64,000 nt of DNA from Acidobacteriota bacterium. Its GTDB lineage: Bacteria; Acidobacteriota; Terriglobia; Acidiferrales; UBA7541. Below are positions 18,324 to 25,592 of this stretch, piece by piece (within the stretch, counting starts at the first letter, position 1; each line of letters begins with the position of its first letter). The notes under the pieces were generated by a model. It saw only the letters and a list, made by a program, of their open reading frames with translations. It was not told the DNA's origin and did not search any database. The DNA is taken from the NCBI GenBank assembly GCA_013289825.1, contig JABCZF010000003.1, positions 62,001 through 126,000 on the forward strand. Direction: 5' to 3'. The position numbers and the translations under genes are program-made.

Positions 18324-18344
18324 ACTGTCTCAGGGTGAGACAGT
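18324..18344. promoter_or_regulatory. Perfect 21-bp palindrome, likely activator-binding site
   Basis: ACTGTCTCA, GGG, TGAGACAGT: 9-bp arms with no mismatch. It stands about 110-120 bp upstream of the candidate -24/-12 promoter, a usual enhancer distance, and further TGTCTC-like half sites occur at 18357-18364 and 18220-18227. The absence of a following T run on either strand speaks against a terminator for the CDGSH gene, which ends at 18382. Confidence 0.5.
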
Positions 18345-18381
18345 CTCATCGATCCTCTGTCTCGCTTCTCTCTTTTGCGGG

Positions 18382-18615
18382 TTACAGTTTGGGCTTGGGC
18401 GGGGCCAGTTCGCGAGCCACCACGGGATCACTAAAGCCGGAGGTCTTGTGGGAGCCATCGCAGAACGGCTTGTTCAGAGAATGGCCGCAGCGGCAGAGGC
18501 CGATGGAGGTACGTCCAGCCAGGCCGAAGGCGCGGCCTTCCGGATCAACAATTTCGAAATCCCCCTCCACGCGAATCGATCCGTTACTGTTGACGGTGAT
18601 CTTGGCAGCAGCCAT
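18382..18615 (-). CDS. CDGSH iron-sulfur domain protein
   Basis: A 77-residue protein. I use the ATG at 18615, which has a CGGAGG site 6 bp upstream, instead of an earlier in-frame ATG. The motif CRCGHSLNKPFCDGSH gives the three Cys (41, 43, 52) and one His (56) that hold a labile 2Fe-2S cluster in mitoNEET-type proteins. It lies about 100 bp after the sulfur-carrier operon on the same strand. Its bacterial role is unclear; redox sensing or cluster transfer are the usual proposals. Confidence 0.88.
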   Translation of the reverse strand: MAAAKITVNSNGSIRVEGDFEIVDPEGRAFGLAGRTSIGLCRCGHSLNKPFCDGSHKTSGFSDPVVARELAPPKPKL

Positions 18616-18715
18616 GCGGGCCTCCGAAAAAGGTAGGAGCGCGCTCGACGTTGTCGCCGAAGCGCGCACTCTAGACTACGCAGAGTTTGCCGGGAACTCA
18701 ACCAGGGGAAGCGCT

Positions 18716-19900
18716 TCAATACTTGGGCACGCGGGGATCGACATCATCCGACCACGCCAGGATGCCGCCTCTAAGATTCTGAATTTTGCGGAAGCCGGCT
18801 TTGCGCAGGAAATCCACGGCTTCCGCCGAGCGTTTTCCGCTGCGGCAATGCGCCACAATTTCGAGCGAAGAATCCAGTTCGTGAACGCGGCGGGGCAATT
18901 CGCCGAGCGGGATCAAATGTCCATTCAAGTTGCAAATCTGAAACTCGTGCGGTTCGCGCACGTCCAGGATGAAGAGCTCATCGCCCCGGTCGAGACGCGC
19001 TTTTAGTTCACGTGGGGTGATCTCCGGTACCTGCACATCGGGGCCGGGGGCCTCTTCGCCGCGTACACCGCAGAATTCATAGTAATCGATGAGCTTGTGG
19101 ATGGTTCGATGCTCGCCGCACATCGCGCAGTTTGGGTTTTTGCGCAGTTTCAGCTCGCGAAATTTCATTCCGAGGGCATCGAAGAGCAGCAAACGCCCGA
19201 CAAGATTCTCGCCAGCGCCCAGAATCAACTTGATCGTTTCCATCGCCTGGATGGAGCCAACAATGCCCGGCAGCACGCCCAGGACGCCGCCCTCAGCGCA
19301 GGATGGCACCAGCCCCGGCGGAGGTGGCTCCGGATACAAGCAGCGGTAGCAGGGCCCCTCGGGCATGCCGAACACGGTTGCTTGCCCTTCAAAGCGGAAG
19401 ATTGAGCCGTAAACATTCGGTTTCCCGAGCAGTACCGACGCATCGTTGACCAAATACCGCGTCGGGAAATTGTCGGTCCCGTCGACGATAACGTCGAAAT
19501 CCTTGAACAGCTCAAGCGCGTTATCGCTGGTGAGTTTTGTTTCGAAAGTGTCGATCTGAATGTCGGGGTTCAAGTTGCCAAGCCGCGCGCGTGCTGCTTC
19601 TGTTTTCGGCTTGCCGACATCATCTGAGCCAAATGTGACTTGCCGCTGAAGATTCGTGAAATCCACGACATCGAAATCAACGAGTCCCAGCCGGCCCACG
19701 CCAGCGGCCGCAAGATAGAGTCCCAACGGAGCGCCAAGCCCTCCGGTGCCAATCAGCAGCACCTTCGCGTTTTTGAGCTTGAGCTGACCATCCATGCCCA
19801 CTTCAGGCATGATCAGGTGGCGGCTATAGCGAAGAATTTCCTCATTGGAAAGGCTGGTCGTCCGATTCGCGCCGGTTTGCGGCTGTGTGCTTGTGGCCAT
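18716..19900 (-). CDS. moeZ: Adenylyltransferase/sulfurtransferase MoeZ (ThiF domain plus rhodanese)
   Basis: A 394-residue E1-like enzyme. The ThiF/MoeB domain has the nucleotide loop GTGGLGAPLG (51-60), the DFDVVDFTNLQRQ metal/adenylate region and two zinc CxxC pairs (CYRC, CAMC). A rhodanese domain from about 285 has the loop HCRSGKRS with the sulfur-carrying Cys at 352. It adenylates the C-terminal Gly of a small carrier and replaces AMP with sulfur. As in Mycobacterium tuberculosis, it is encoded beside cysO, mec and cysM, so CysO is the probable main substrate; MoaD could be another. It starts 29 bp after cysO. Confidence 0.92.
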   Translation of the reverse strand: MATSTQPQTGANRTTSLSNEEILRYSRHLIMPEVGMDGQLKLKNAKVLLIGTGGLGAPLGLYLAAAGVGRLGLVDFDVVDFTNLQRQVTFGSDDVGKPKTEAARARLGNLNPDIQIDTFETKLTSDNALELFKDFDVIVDGTDNFPTRYLVNDASVLLGKPNVYGSIFRFEGQATVFGMPEGPCYRCLYPEPPPPGLVPSCAEGGVLGVLPGIVGSIQAMETIKLILGAGENLVGRLLLFDALGMKFRELKLRKNPNCAMCGEHRTIHKLIDYYEFCGVRGEEAPGPDVQVPEITPRELKARLDRGDELFILDVREPHEFQICNLNGHLIPLGELPRRVHELDSSLEIVAHCRSGKRSAEAVDFLRKAGFRKIQNLRGGILAWSDDVDPRVPKY

Positions 19901-19929
19901 GACAAAAGCTCCTGTCGATTGGAAATCAA

Positions 19930-20217
19930 TTAGCGCGCGAAAGAACCACCCGCAATGGACGGAATGATGCTGATGGTATCCCCGTCTTTGGTAGGCGTAT
20001 TCTCCTTCGCCAGATAGCGGATATCCTCATCATTCAGATAAACGTTTACGAACGCGCGCAGCTTGCCGTCTTCCGTGTAAAGGTGCTTGCGCAACTCTCG
20101 GAATTGGTTGGTGAGCCCACTGAGCGCTTCGCCGACGGTCGCAGCGCTAAACTCCGCGGAATCGCGCTTACCTGCGTAGGCCCGCAGCGGCGTCGGAATC
20201 ATCACTTTGACAGACAT
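19930..20217 (-). CDS. cysO: Ubiquitin-like sulfur carrier CysO with masked C-terminus
   Basis: A 95-residue MoaD/ThiS-fold protein (MSVKVMIPTPLRAYAGKRDS, then NDEDIRYLAKENTPTKDGD). The carrier end is SIAGG at 87-91, but four residues, SFAR, follow. Mature carriers of this family end in Gly-Gly, which is adenylated and then thiocarboxylated. The tail therefore has to be removed first, as QbsD does to QbsE in Pseudomonas, and the JAMM protease encoded 30 bp upstream is the obvious candidate. In the CysM route the thiocarboxylate attacks O-phosphoserine or O-acetylserine-derived aminoacrylate to form CysO-Cys. Confidence 0.88.
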   Translation of the reverse strand: MSVKVMIPTPLRAYAGKRDSAEFSAATVGEALSGLTNQFRELRKHLYTEDGKLRAFVNVYLNDEDIRYLAKENTPTKDGDTISIIPSIAGGSFAR

Positions 20218-20247
20218 CTGGATTTCTCCCGTTCTCTCTAGCGCGCT

Positions 20248-20739
20248 CTAGTTTCGGGCGCTTACCTTCATCGCCGCAATCTTCTCTTCCAAAAATCCCG
20301 ACCTGTCATCTTCTAAACGCCAGGAAGTCATGTCCTGCGGCACTCCGGACTGGACGCTGACGATGATATAGCTGTACCACGGCCAGGCATGATCGCGGTC
20401 ATAGTCGCTCGGCCGCGCCGGATGGTCGGGATGCGAATGATACCAGCCGATCACTTCCAGTCCTTGCGCCCTGGCGGTCTTTTCCGCGTCTTTTACATCC
20501 TCCGCAGTAACAGAAAAACGATTTCGCGGCGAATCATCGCGACGATTCACAAGAGGAAAAAGAGAAAGAACCTCGCGCGAAACGCTGAGACTCTTTTTTT
20601 CTGAGACGGCATTCTCCGCAAGCCCGAGGTCCCGTCCGAGCAGCGCACCGCAGCATTCGTAAGGATAGGTCTCCACGCCGTGCTCGCGAATTTTCTCCGC
20701 AAGCTCCGCGCTGATCGCGACCTCGAGGACTTCACTCAT
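20248..20739 (-). CDS. mec: JAMM/M67 metallopeptidase (Mec-like)
   Basis: A 163-residue JAB/MPN domain with the full JAMM zinc site: Glu28 (YECCG), His101 and His103, Ser111 and Asp114 (HSHPDHPARPSDYD, HxH-x7-SxxD). In M. tuberculosis, Mec frees cysteine from CysO-Cys; related proteases trim the tail of the carrier. Here both tasks are plausible because the neighbouring CysO ends GG-SFAR. It lies 7 bp after cysM and 30 bp before cysO on the same strand. An active protease is expected since no ligand is missing. Confidence 0.88.
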   Translation of the reverse strand: MSEVLEVAISAELAEKIREHGVETYPYECCGALLGRDLGLAENAVSEKKSLSVSREVLSLFPLVNRRDDSPRNRFSVTAEDVKDAEKTARAQGLEVIGWYHSHPDHPARPSDYDRDHAWPWYSYIIVSVQSGVPQDMTSWRLEDDRSGFLEEKIAAMKVSARN

Positions 20740-20746
20740 AGGAAAC

Positions 20747-21730
20747 TCACTCTTCGTCCCAAAAGCGTTCGGTCAGATACTTTGACGCAGAATCCGCAAA
20801 AATAGTGACCATCACTGCGCGCTGGCTTGGCGCTAGGCCCTTGGCCACCTGGAAGCAGCCAAGCAGCGCTGCGGCGGCACTGGGGCTGACCATTAGACCT
20901 TCTTCCCGCGCGAGGCGCTTTACCAGACGATAGGATTCTTCCGTGCCAACCTCGAGATTTTCGTCCGCGAGCGTGTGGTCATAAATCGCTGGGCGGAGCG
21001 CCGTCTGCATGTGCTTCCAGCCTTCCAGTCCGTGAAACGCCGCGTCAGGTTGCAGGCTTACGCATCGAATCGACGGGTTCAGTTCCTTCAGTCGGCGGGC
21101 CGTGCCCACAAATGTGCCGCTCGTGCCCAAGGCCGCCACGAGATGAGTGAGGCCCCCGCCGGTCTGCTCCCAAATCTCTTTTGCGGTGGTGCGGTAATGC
21201 GCCTGCCAGTTCGCCGGATTGCTGTACTGGTCCGGGTAGAAATACTTTTCTGGGTCGGCCGCCACAATCTCATGCACCCGCCGGATCGCGCCGTCCGTTC
21301 CTTCCTCACCCGAAGTGATGACCAGCTCAGCGCCCAGAGCTTCCAGGATCCGTTTGCGCTCGTGGGAGGCGCTGTCCGGCAAGCAAAGTTTCACAGCATA
21401 GCCCAGCGCGGCCCCAATCGTCGCGTAGGCGATTCCCGTATTGCCGCTGGTGGCATCGATGATGGTCTTGCCGAGGCGCAGCGCGCCGCTATCCTGACCA
21501 GCCTGAATCATGCTCAACGCCGGACGATCCTTGACGGAGCCTCCAGGATTGAACCACTCGGCCTTGGCGTAGAATTCCACATTGGGAAACTCGCTGCCGA
21601 TTCTCGACAGACGCAAGAGCGGCGTGTTGCCAATCAGCTCGAGCACAGATTGCCCGGTCCGGCCCCCAGGCTTTTCTCCCCGGCGAGAGCGTGTTTCGTC
21701 TGAAGCAGCAATGCGGTTGGTGGCGGCCAT
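20747..21730 (-). CDS. cysM: Cysteine synthase, CysM-like
   Basis: A 327-residue PLP enzyme of fold type II. NPGGSVKDR places the PLP Lys at 67; SGNTGIAYATIG binds the substrate carboxylate; LGTSGTFVGTARRLKE holds the PLP phosphate. Its place at the head of the mec-cysO-moeZ operon points to use of CysO thiocarboxylate as sulfur donor, with O-phosphoserine or O-acetylserine as acceptor; sulfide use cannot be excluded. It is the first gene of the operon, with 206 bp of upstream sequence facing the ECF sigma gene. Confidence 0.9.
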   Translation of the reverse strand: MAATNRIAASDETRSRRGEKPGGRTGQSVLELIGNTPLLRLSRIGSEFPNVEFYAKAEWFNPGGSVKDRPALSMIQAGQDSGALRLGKTIIDATSGNTGIAYATIGAALGYAVKLCLPDSASHERKRILEALGAELVITSGEEGTDGAIRRVHEIVAADPEKYFYPDQYSNPANWQAHYRTTAKEIWEQTGGGLTHLVAALGTSGTFVGTARRLKELNPSIRCVSLQPDAAFHGLEGWKHMQTALRPAIYDHTLADENLEVGTEESYRLVKRLAREEGLMVSPSAAAALLGCFQVAKGLAPSQRAVMVTIFADSASKYLTERFWDEE

Positions 21731-21937
21731 GCCCTTAATTGTGCGGTTATCTCCCCGAATATGCGACCAGTTTACTCCGAATTAGATGCGGCACGCCAGT
21801 TTGATGGTATAACCTGCCTTTAGCGGCAGTTAGAGGCAATCACCCTACTCGAACTAGGGAATCGGTTGTGCGATCCGGAGACTTTTGGAGCAGACGGAAA
21901 GCGGTCCATTGTTAACACTCCTTGAGAGCCAAGCGTC

Positions 21938-22663
21938 ATGCCTACCGGGATGATACCGGGAGTCGGCAGATCACAAGCTGGAAGCACAGTTGACTCGCGC
22001 CTCACAATCAGAGACTGTCGAGCGGTGACGGACGCGCCTGCCCCTCGACCCGCGGATGATTCTTCGCTGGTGCTGGCGGCGCGCCAAGGCGACCGCGCCG
22101 CATTTGGTGGCTTGTACGCGCGGTACGCACGCATGGTCCACGGCATCCTGCTGGCGAGGGTGCCCGCAAGCGACGTAGACGATCTTGTTCAGGACGTGTT
22201 TCTACGTGCGCTGCCCCGCCTCCGCGATCTGCGCGACGTCGCGCGCTTCGGGCCTTGGATAGCAGCCATCACACGCAACCGCGCCAACGATTATTACCGG
22301 CAAACGCGCGCGGTCGCCGCAGTAACGGAGAGCCTGCCGGAAGATGAAGCGGAATTGCCCGCTTCGAACACCGCTCCAGATGCCGAAGCAGCGGCCATCC
22401 TGACGTTTGTTCGCAGCCTCCCGGAAACATATCGCGAAACCCTGATACTTCGTTTGGTGGAGGGCATGACTGGGCCGGAGATCGCCGTGCGCACCGGACT
22501 GACTCCCGGGTCCGTTCGCGTCAATCTGCATCGAGGCATGCAGCAGCTTCGCGAGAAATTAAACCAGGCAGCGCTCGCCAGTGGGCTAGTGGCCGATTCC
22601 TCGAGCGGAAGAAACGCGGCGGCGCAGGGAAAGAATTCATTGCGTAGAAGGAATGAGCCATGA
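21938..22663 (+). CDS. ECF RNA polymerase sigma factor
   Basis: A 241-residue sigma-70 family protein from 21938; GTG at 22025 is another possible start, since the first 29 residues lack family features. Region 2 runs from AARQGDRAAFGGLYARYARM through DDLVQDVFLRALPRL (core and -10 binding) and region 4 is PETYRETLILRLVEGMTGPE through GSVRVNLHRGMQQLREKL (-35 binding). It overlaps the FecR-like gene by 4 bp (ATGA), which identifies that protein as the probable anti-sigma or signal transducer. Confidence 0.88.
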   Translation: MPTGMIPGVGRSQAGSTVDSRLTIRDCRAVTDAPAPRPADDSSLVLAARQGDRAAFGGLYARYARMVHGILLARVPASDVDDLVQDVFLRALPRLRDLRDVARFGPWIAAITRNRANDYYRQTRAVAAVTESLPEDEAELPASNTAPDAEAAAILTFVRSLPETYRETLILRLVEGMTGPEIAVRTGLTPGSVRVNLHRGMQQLREKLNQAALASGLVADSSSGRNAAAQGKNSLRRRNEP

Positions 22664-23724
22664 ATGACGACTACCTCTGGGATGGTTCCGGCGAACCCGA
22701 CCCGGAGATTCAAAAATTGGAAAACCGTCTTGCCAAATTCCGCCATCAGGGAGAGGCGCCGGAATTTCCTCGAATCTCAGCGGCGCGGCAGCCGCGATCT
22801 TGGCGGCGGCTCGTGTCATCCAATTGGTCTTTCGGACTCGCAGCCGCAACGGCCACCGTCCTGTTTATGGCTGCGTTTGGGATTCTCTGGTGGAGTCAGA
22901 AGCCCAGCACAAATTCCGAACCAGGATGGGACGTTGAGAGTGTCGCGGGCACGCCAAAAGTGGAATCGAGCGCCTTCGGGGGAAACGCCGGAGCCACCAA
23001 GCTTGGCATCGGCCAAACGCTGGTCACCGACAGCCATTCCAAGGCCAACATTTCCGTCGCCGATATTGGAACGGTGAGTGTAGAAACGAACACGCGTCTG
23101 CGCCTAGTCGCCGGGGGCCATGGACACAACCGACTGGCACTCGATCGCGGGACCATTCACGCTTACATTTGGGCCTTGCCGGGGGAGTTTACGGTGGATA
23201 CGCCTTCCGCGATCGCCGTAGACCTGGGCTGTTCTTATACGCTTGAAGTGGATGATTCGGGCGCCGGACTGCTGCGAACTAAACTCGGTTGGGTTGGCTT
23301 CAAGCTGGATGGACACGAAGCCTTCATCCCCGCGGGCGCAGTTTGCGCGACGCGCCCGAAAGTTGGGCCAGGCACTCCGTACTTTGATGACGCTTCCGCA
23401 TCGTTTCGTGCAGCCTTGTCCAAGTTTGATTTTGGCGCGAGCACACCCGAAGAACGGAGCGCCGAACTCAGCAGGATCCTAGCGGAGTCTCGCCAGCGTG
23501 ACGCGCTCACCGTCTGGCACCTTCTCGCTCGCGTTGACGAATCGGAGCGCGGCTCCGTTTACGACCGTCTGGCAACCCTCCTCCCGCCTCCCTCGGGAGT
23601 CTCGCGCGATGGCATTCTTCGCCTCGATCAAAAGATGCTGGATTTGTGGTGGAACCAGCTGGGCCTGGGAGACGCCTCGTTGTGGCGCACTTGGGAACGC
23701 TCCTGGTCAGAAGCCAAAAGCTGA
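22660..23724 (+). CDS. FecR-domain membrane protein, likely anti-sigma partner
   Basis: A 354-residue protein. A short cytoplasmic N-terminus (about 1-60) precedes one membrane helix (about 63-85) and a periplasmic FecR domain (SVETNTRLRLVAGGHGHNRL, LDRGTIHAYIWALPGEFTVD). The remaining 150 residues are not recognised. Its start overlaps the sigma factor gene, so the pair is a probable cell-surface or envelope signalling module. No TonB-dependent receptor adjoins it, so the classical Fec arrangement is not present here. Confidence 0.82.
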   Translation: MNDDYLWDGSGEPDPEIQKLENRLAKFRHQGEAPEFPRISAARQPRSWRRLVSSNWSFGLAAATATVLFMAAFGILWWSQKPSTNSEPGWDVESVAGTPKVESSAFGGNAGATKLGIGQTLVTDSHSKANISVADIGTVSVETNTRLRLVAGGHGHNRLALDRGTIHAYIWALPGEFTVDTPSAIAVDLGCSYTLEVDDSGAGLLRTKLGWVGFKLDGHEAFIPAGAVCATRPKVGPGTPYFDDASASFRAALSKFDFGASTPEERSAELSRILAESRQRDALTVWHLLARVDESERGSVYDRLATLLPPPSGVSRDGILRLDQKMLDLWWNQLGLGDASLWRTWERSWSEAKS

Positions 23725-23831
23725 TGAATGTCTTGGTTTCGTCAAAACCAGCACGCGAAATTCGCTTCTCAACAATCGCTAATGGCGGTCCGCTTTACAG
23801 GAGCGTTTGCATTTAATAGGCTAAGAGCATT

Positions 23832-24275
23832 ATGTGGAATGTCGAAGAGCGGTTTACACCCAAGCAAATTGAAAGCTTGGCGGCGCTGGGCTTTGCCGTC
23901 GGCAGTACTCGCGGCGTCGTTCGTGTCGAGAAATACGGCAGCGGCGGGGAGTTTCGCAAAGGCACGGACGACCTCTACCAGATGACGGTCATGCCAACGA
24001 TCATGCTGAAGGGCCGCTTCACCCGCCTTTGGGACGCAGGCTACCAAAAGTTCCTGCTGGCCGATGACGGCTTGAAGCTGCCGGCGCTGGCGACGCATCT
24101 TGAAAATCTGAGAAGGTTCAACGAAGAATTGCGGACCGCGCTGGGCGTCCCGACTTTTTACAACGAAGCGCTCGGGTCCGTGAGCCAAATCAGCGTCTAC
24201 GATCGCGTCAAAGGCCGTGTCGGCGATGTGCCAGACAAAACGGTTGGCGCGCATGAGCCAGGCGGCGGGCATTAA
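23832..24275 (+). CDS. Hypothetical protein
   Basis: A 147-residue predicted soluble protein (MWNVEERFTPKQIESLAALG, then GTDDLYQMTVMPTIMLKGRF). It has no signal peptide, cysteine motif or domain that I recognise. The mix of helix and strand and the neat codon use suggest a real gene. It is convergent with the glutaredoxin gene 28 bp away. Confidence 0.55.
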   Translation: MWNVEERFTPKQIESLAALGFAVGSTRGVVRVEKYGSGGEFRKGTDDLYQMTVMPTIMLKGRFTRLWDAGYQKFLLADDGLKLPALATHLENLRRFNEELRTALGVPTFYNEALGSVSQISVYDRVKGRVGDVPDKTVGAHEPGGGH

Positions 24276-24303
24276 AATGAGCAGTTTCTTCCTTTAGTTC
24301 TTC

Positions 24304-24594
24304 TTATTTCGATTTGCTCACCTGAAGCTGACGCCGGAATTGCTCCACGTCCACGCGATGCTTGGCGGCTTTGCGCGCCCCGATGAAGATCACCGGAATG
24401 TCCCGCCCGTAGCGCCCTTCAAGAACAGCATCGTCTTCGATATTCACTTCACGCAGCACAGCGCCGAATTCCCGCAGCAACGGCGCAACGGCCGTTTTAG
24501 CTTCTTCGCAAAGATGGCAGCCCGGGCGCGTGTAGAGCGTCACCTCGCGCGGTGCAGCGGCGGCCAGGCGCGCGTCTTCCAGATGCGGATTCAC
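24304..24594 (-). CDS. Glutaredoxin-family protein
   Basis: A 96-residue thioredoxin-fold protein. REVTLYTRPGCHLCEEAKTA has the CxxC redox pair at 26 and 29; DIPVIFIG supplies the cis-Pro. I choose GTG at 24594 because it overlaps the DinB stop codon (GTGA) and gives the normal domain start; the frame stays open upstream only as a shadow of DinB. This DUF836-like group is thought to reduce disulfides or act in thiol exchange; the partner is unknown. Confidence 0.78.
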   Translation of the reverse strand: MNPHLEDARLAAAAPREVTLYTRPGCHLCEEAKTAVAPLLREFGAVLREVNIEDDAVLEGRYGRDIPVIFIGARKAAKHRVDVEQFRRQLQVSKSK

Positions 24595-25145
24595 GGTTTC
24601 GGATGGGAATATTTCTGAAATGGACCGGCATACGGATGAAACGCCCGCGCGCGGTAAAGCTCCGCGATCTGCCGGAGATGTCCGAGGTCGTGCGAAGCCC
24701 ACTCGCTGAGCATCTGATGGAGCGTGATGTTGCCAAGCTCGGAGTGCGTGGCCTCGCGCTCGCCGGAGTCTGTCGGTATGCTCCGCAGCAAAATGACCGT
24801 CGAACGCCGGGTCTTAGTGAAAAACGCCAGATTCTCGCTACCCGAACCGCGCACATAGTCGCCGATCACCACGGTAACCGCCCCATCATACTTCTCGAGC
24901 GTCGGCGATTCTTCCGTGACCATGCGGCGCGTCCGGTCGGCATACACCATTTCAATGTCCCCCAGATGCCCGAGCACTTCCGCTATGGACCAGCGCTCCG
25001 GCGCAGGTTTCCAGCGCAAGAGATCTTCCGGCAAATCTCGAAGCATCGTTTCGATCAGAATCGGCGTCTTTTCAAGGAGCAACAGGGCAGGCTGGATGGG
25101 TCGAGTGACGTCGGACTCGGTGGATCGAGCTACAGCTTGCTGCAT
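24591..25145 (-). CDS. DinB-family protein
   Basis: A 184-residue four-helix-bundle protein. The ATG at 25145 has GGGAGGT 7 bp upstream and is preferred over upstream in-frame ATGs. RWSIAEVLGHLGDIEMVYAD supplies the first metal His and SEWASHDLGHLRQIAELYRA the other two, in the usual DinB/YfiT pattern. Related proteins are metal-dependent thiol transferases or hydrolases; the substrate is unknown. The stop overlaps the glutaredoxin start by 4 bp, so the pair may act together on a low-molecular-weight thiol. Confidence 0.82.
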   Translation of the reverse strand: MQQAVARSTESDVTRPIQPALLLLEKTPILIETMLRDLPEDLLRWKPAPERWSIAEVLGHLGDIEMVYADRTRRMVTEESPTLEKYDGAVTVVIGDYVRGSGSENLAFFTKTRRSTVILLRSIPTDSGEREATHSELGNITLHQMLSEWASHDLGHLRQIAELYRARAFHPYAGPFQKYSHPKP

Positions 25146-25240
25146 GGGTGGACCTCCCAAGCGATACATGCATCTTACTCGAAAAGGCCGCGGAAAGTTG
25201 AACTGGCGCATAATGAGTAACACACGGAGGAAACACCGGC

Positions 25241-25591
25241 ATGGGAAGAATCGTGGCAATGATGGACGACCTGTTTTTTCAAATGAAGGTCGCGGAGACG
25301 GCCAAGCATCTCGGCCTGGAGTTAAAAGTGGCCACGAACGGCGACGCGCTTCTAGGCCTGCTGGAACCCGTGCCAAATCTGGTCATCGTAGATTTGAACG
25401 CGCGCAGCCAGCCCCTTGCGGCCATCGAGCGCGTGCGCGCCGCACAAAAAGACCTGAAGGTCATCGGATTTCTCTCTCACGTGCAGCTGGAGATGGCGGC
25501 GCAAGCGCAGGCCGCAGGCTGCAACGAGGTCATGCCCCGCTCGGCCTTTACGCAAAACCTAGCCGCGATCCTGAGCTCCGCAAAGGACTGA
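25241..25591 (+). CDS. Receiver-like single-domain protein with altered switch residue
   Basis: A 116-residue protein with the layout of a response-regulator receiver: an acidic pair at 9-10 (MMDDLFF), the phospho-acceptor position Asp51 (LVIVDLNARS), Ser79 (FLSHVQ), and Arg100 (MPRSAF) where receivers have an invariant Lys. The Lys-to-Arg change and the poor acidic pocket suggest weak or no phosphorylation. There is no output domain and no histidine kinase nearby. Its stop is 1 bp from the GTG start of the next gene, so they are probably co-translated. Confidence 0.65.
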   Translation: MGRIVAMMDDLFFQMKVAETAKHLGLELKVATNGDALLGLLEPVPNLVIVDLNARSQPLAAIERVRAAQKDLKVIGFLSHVQLEMAAQAQAAGCNEVMPRSAFTQNLAAILSSAKD

Positions 25592-25592
25592 T

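Noticed and set aside
18324..18344. Palindrome as a terminator of the CDGSH gene
   Set aside because: No T run follows on the minus strand, and it lies at enhancer distance from a -24/-12-like element, so an operator is the better reading.
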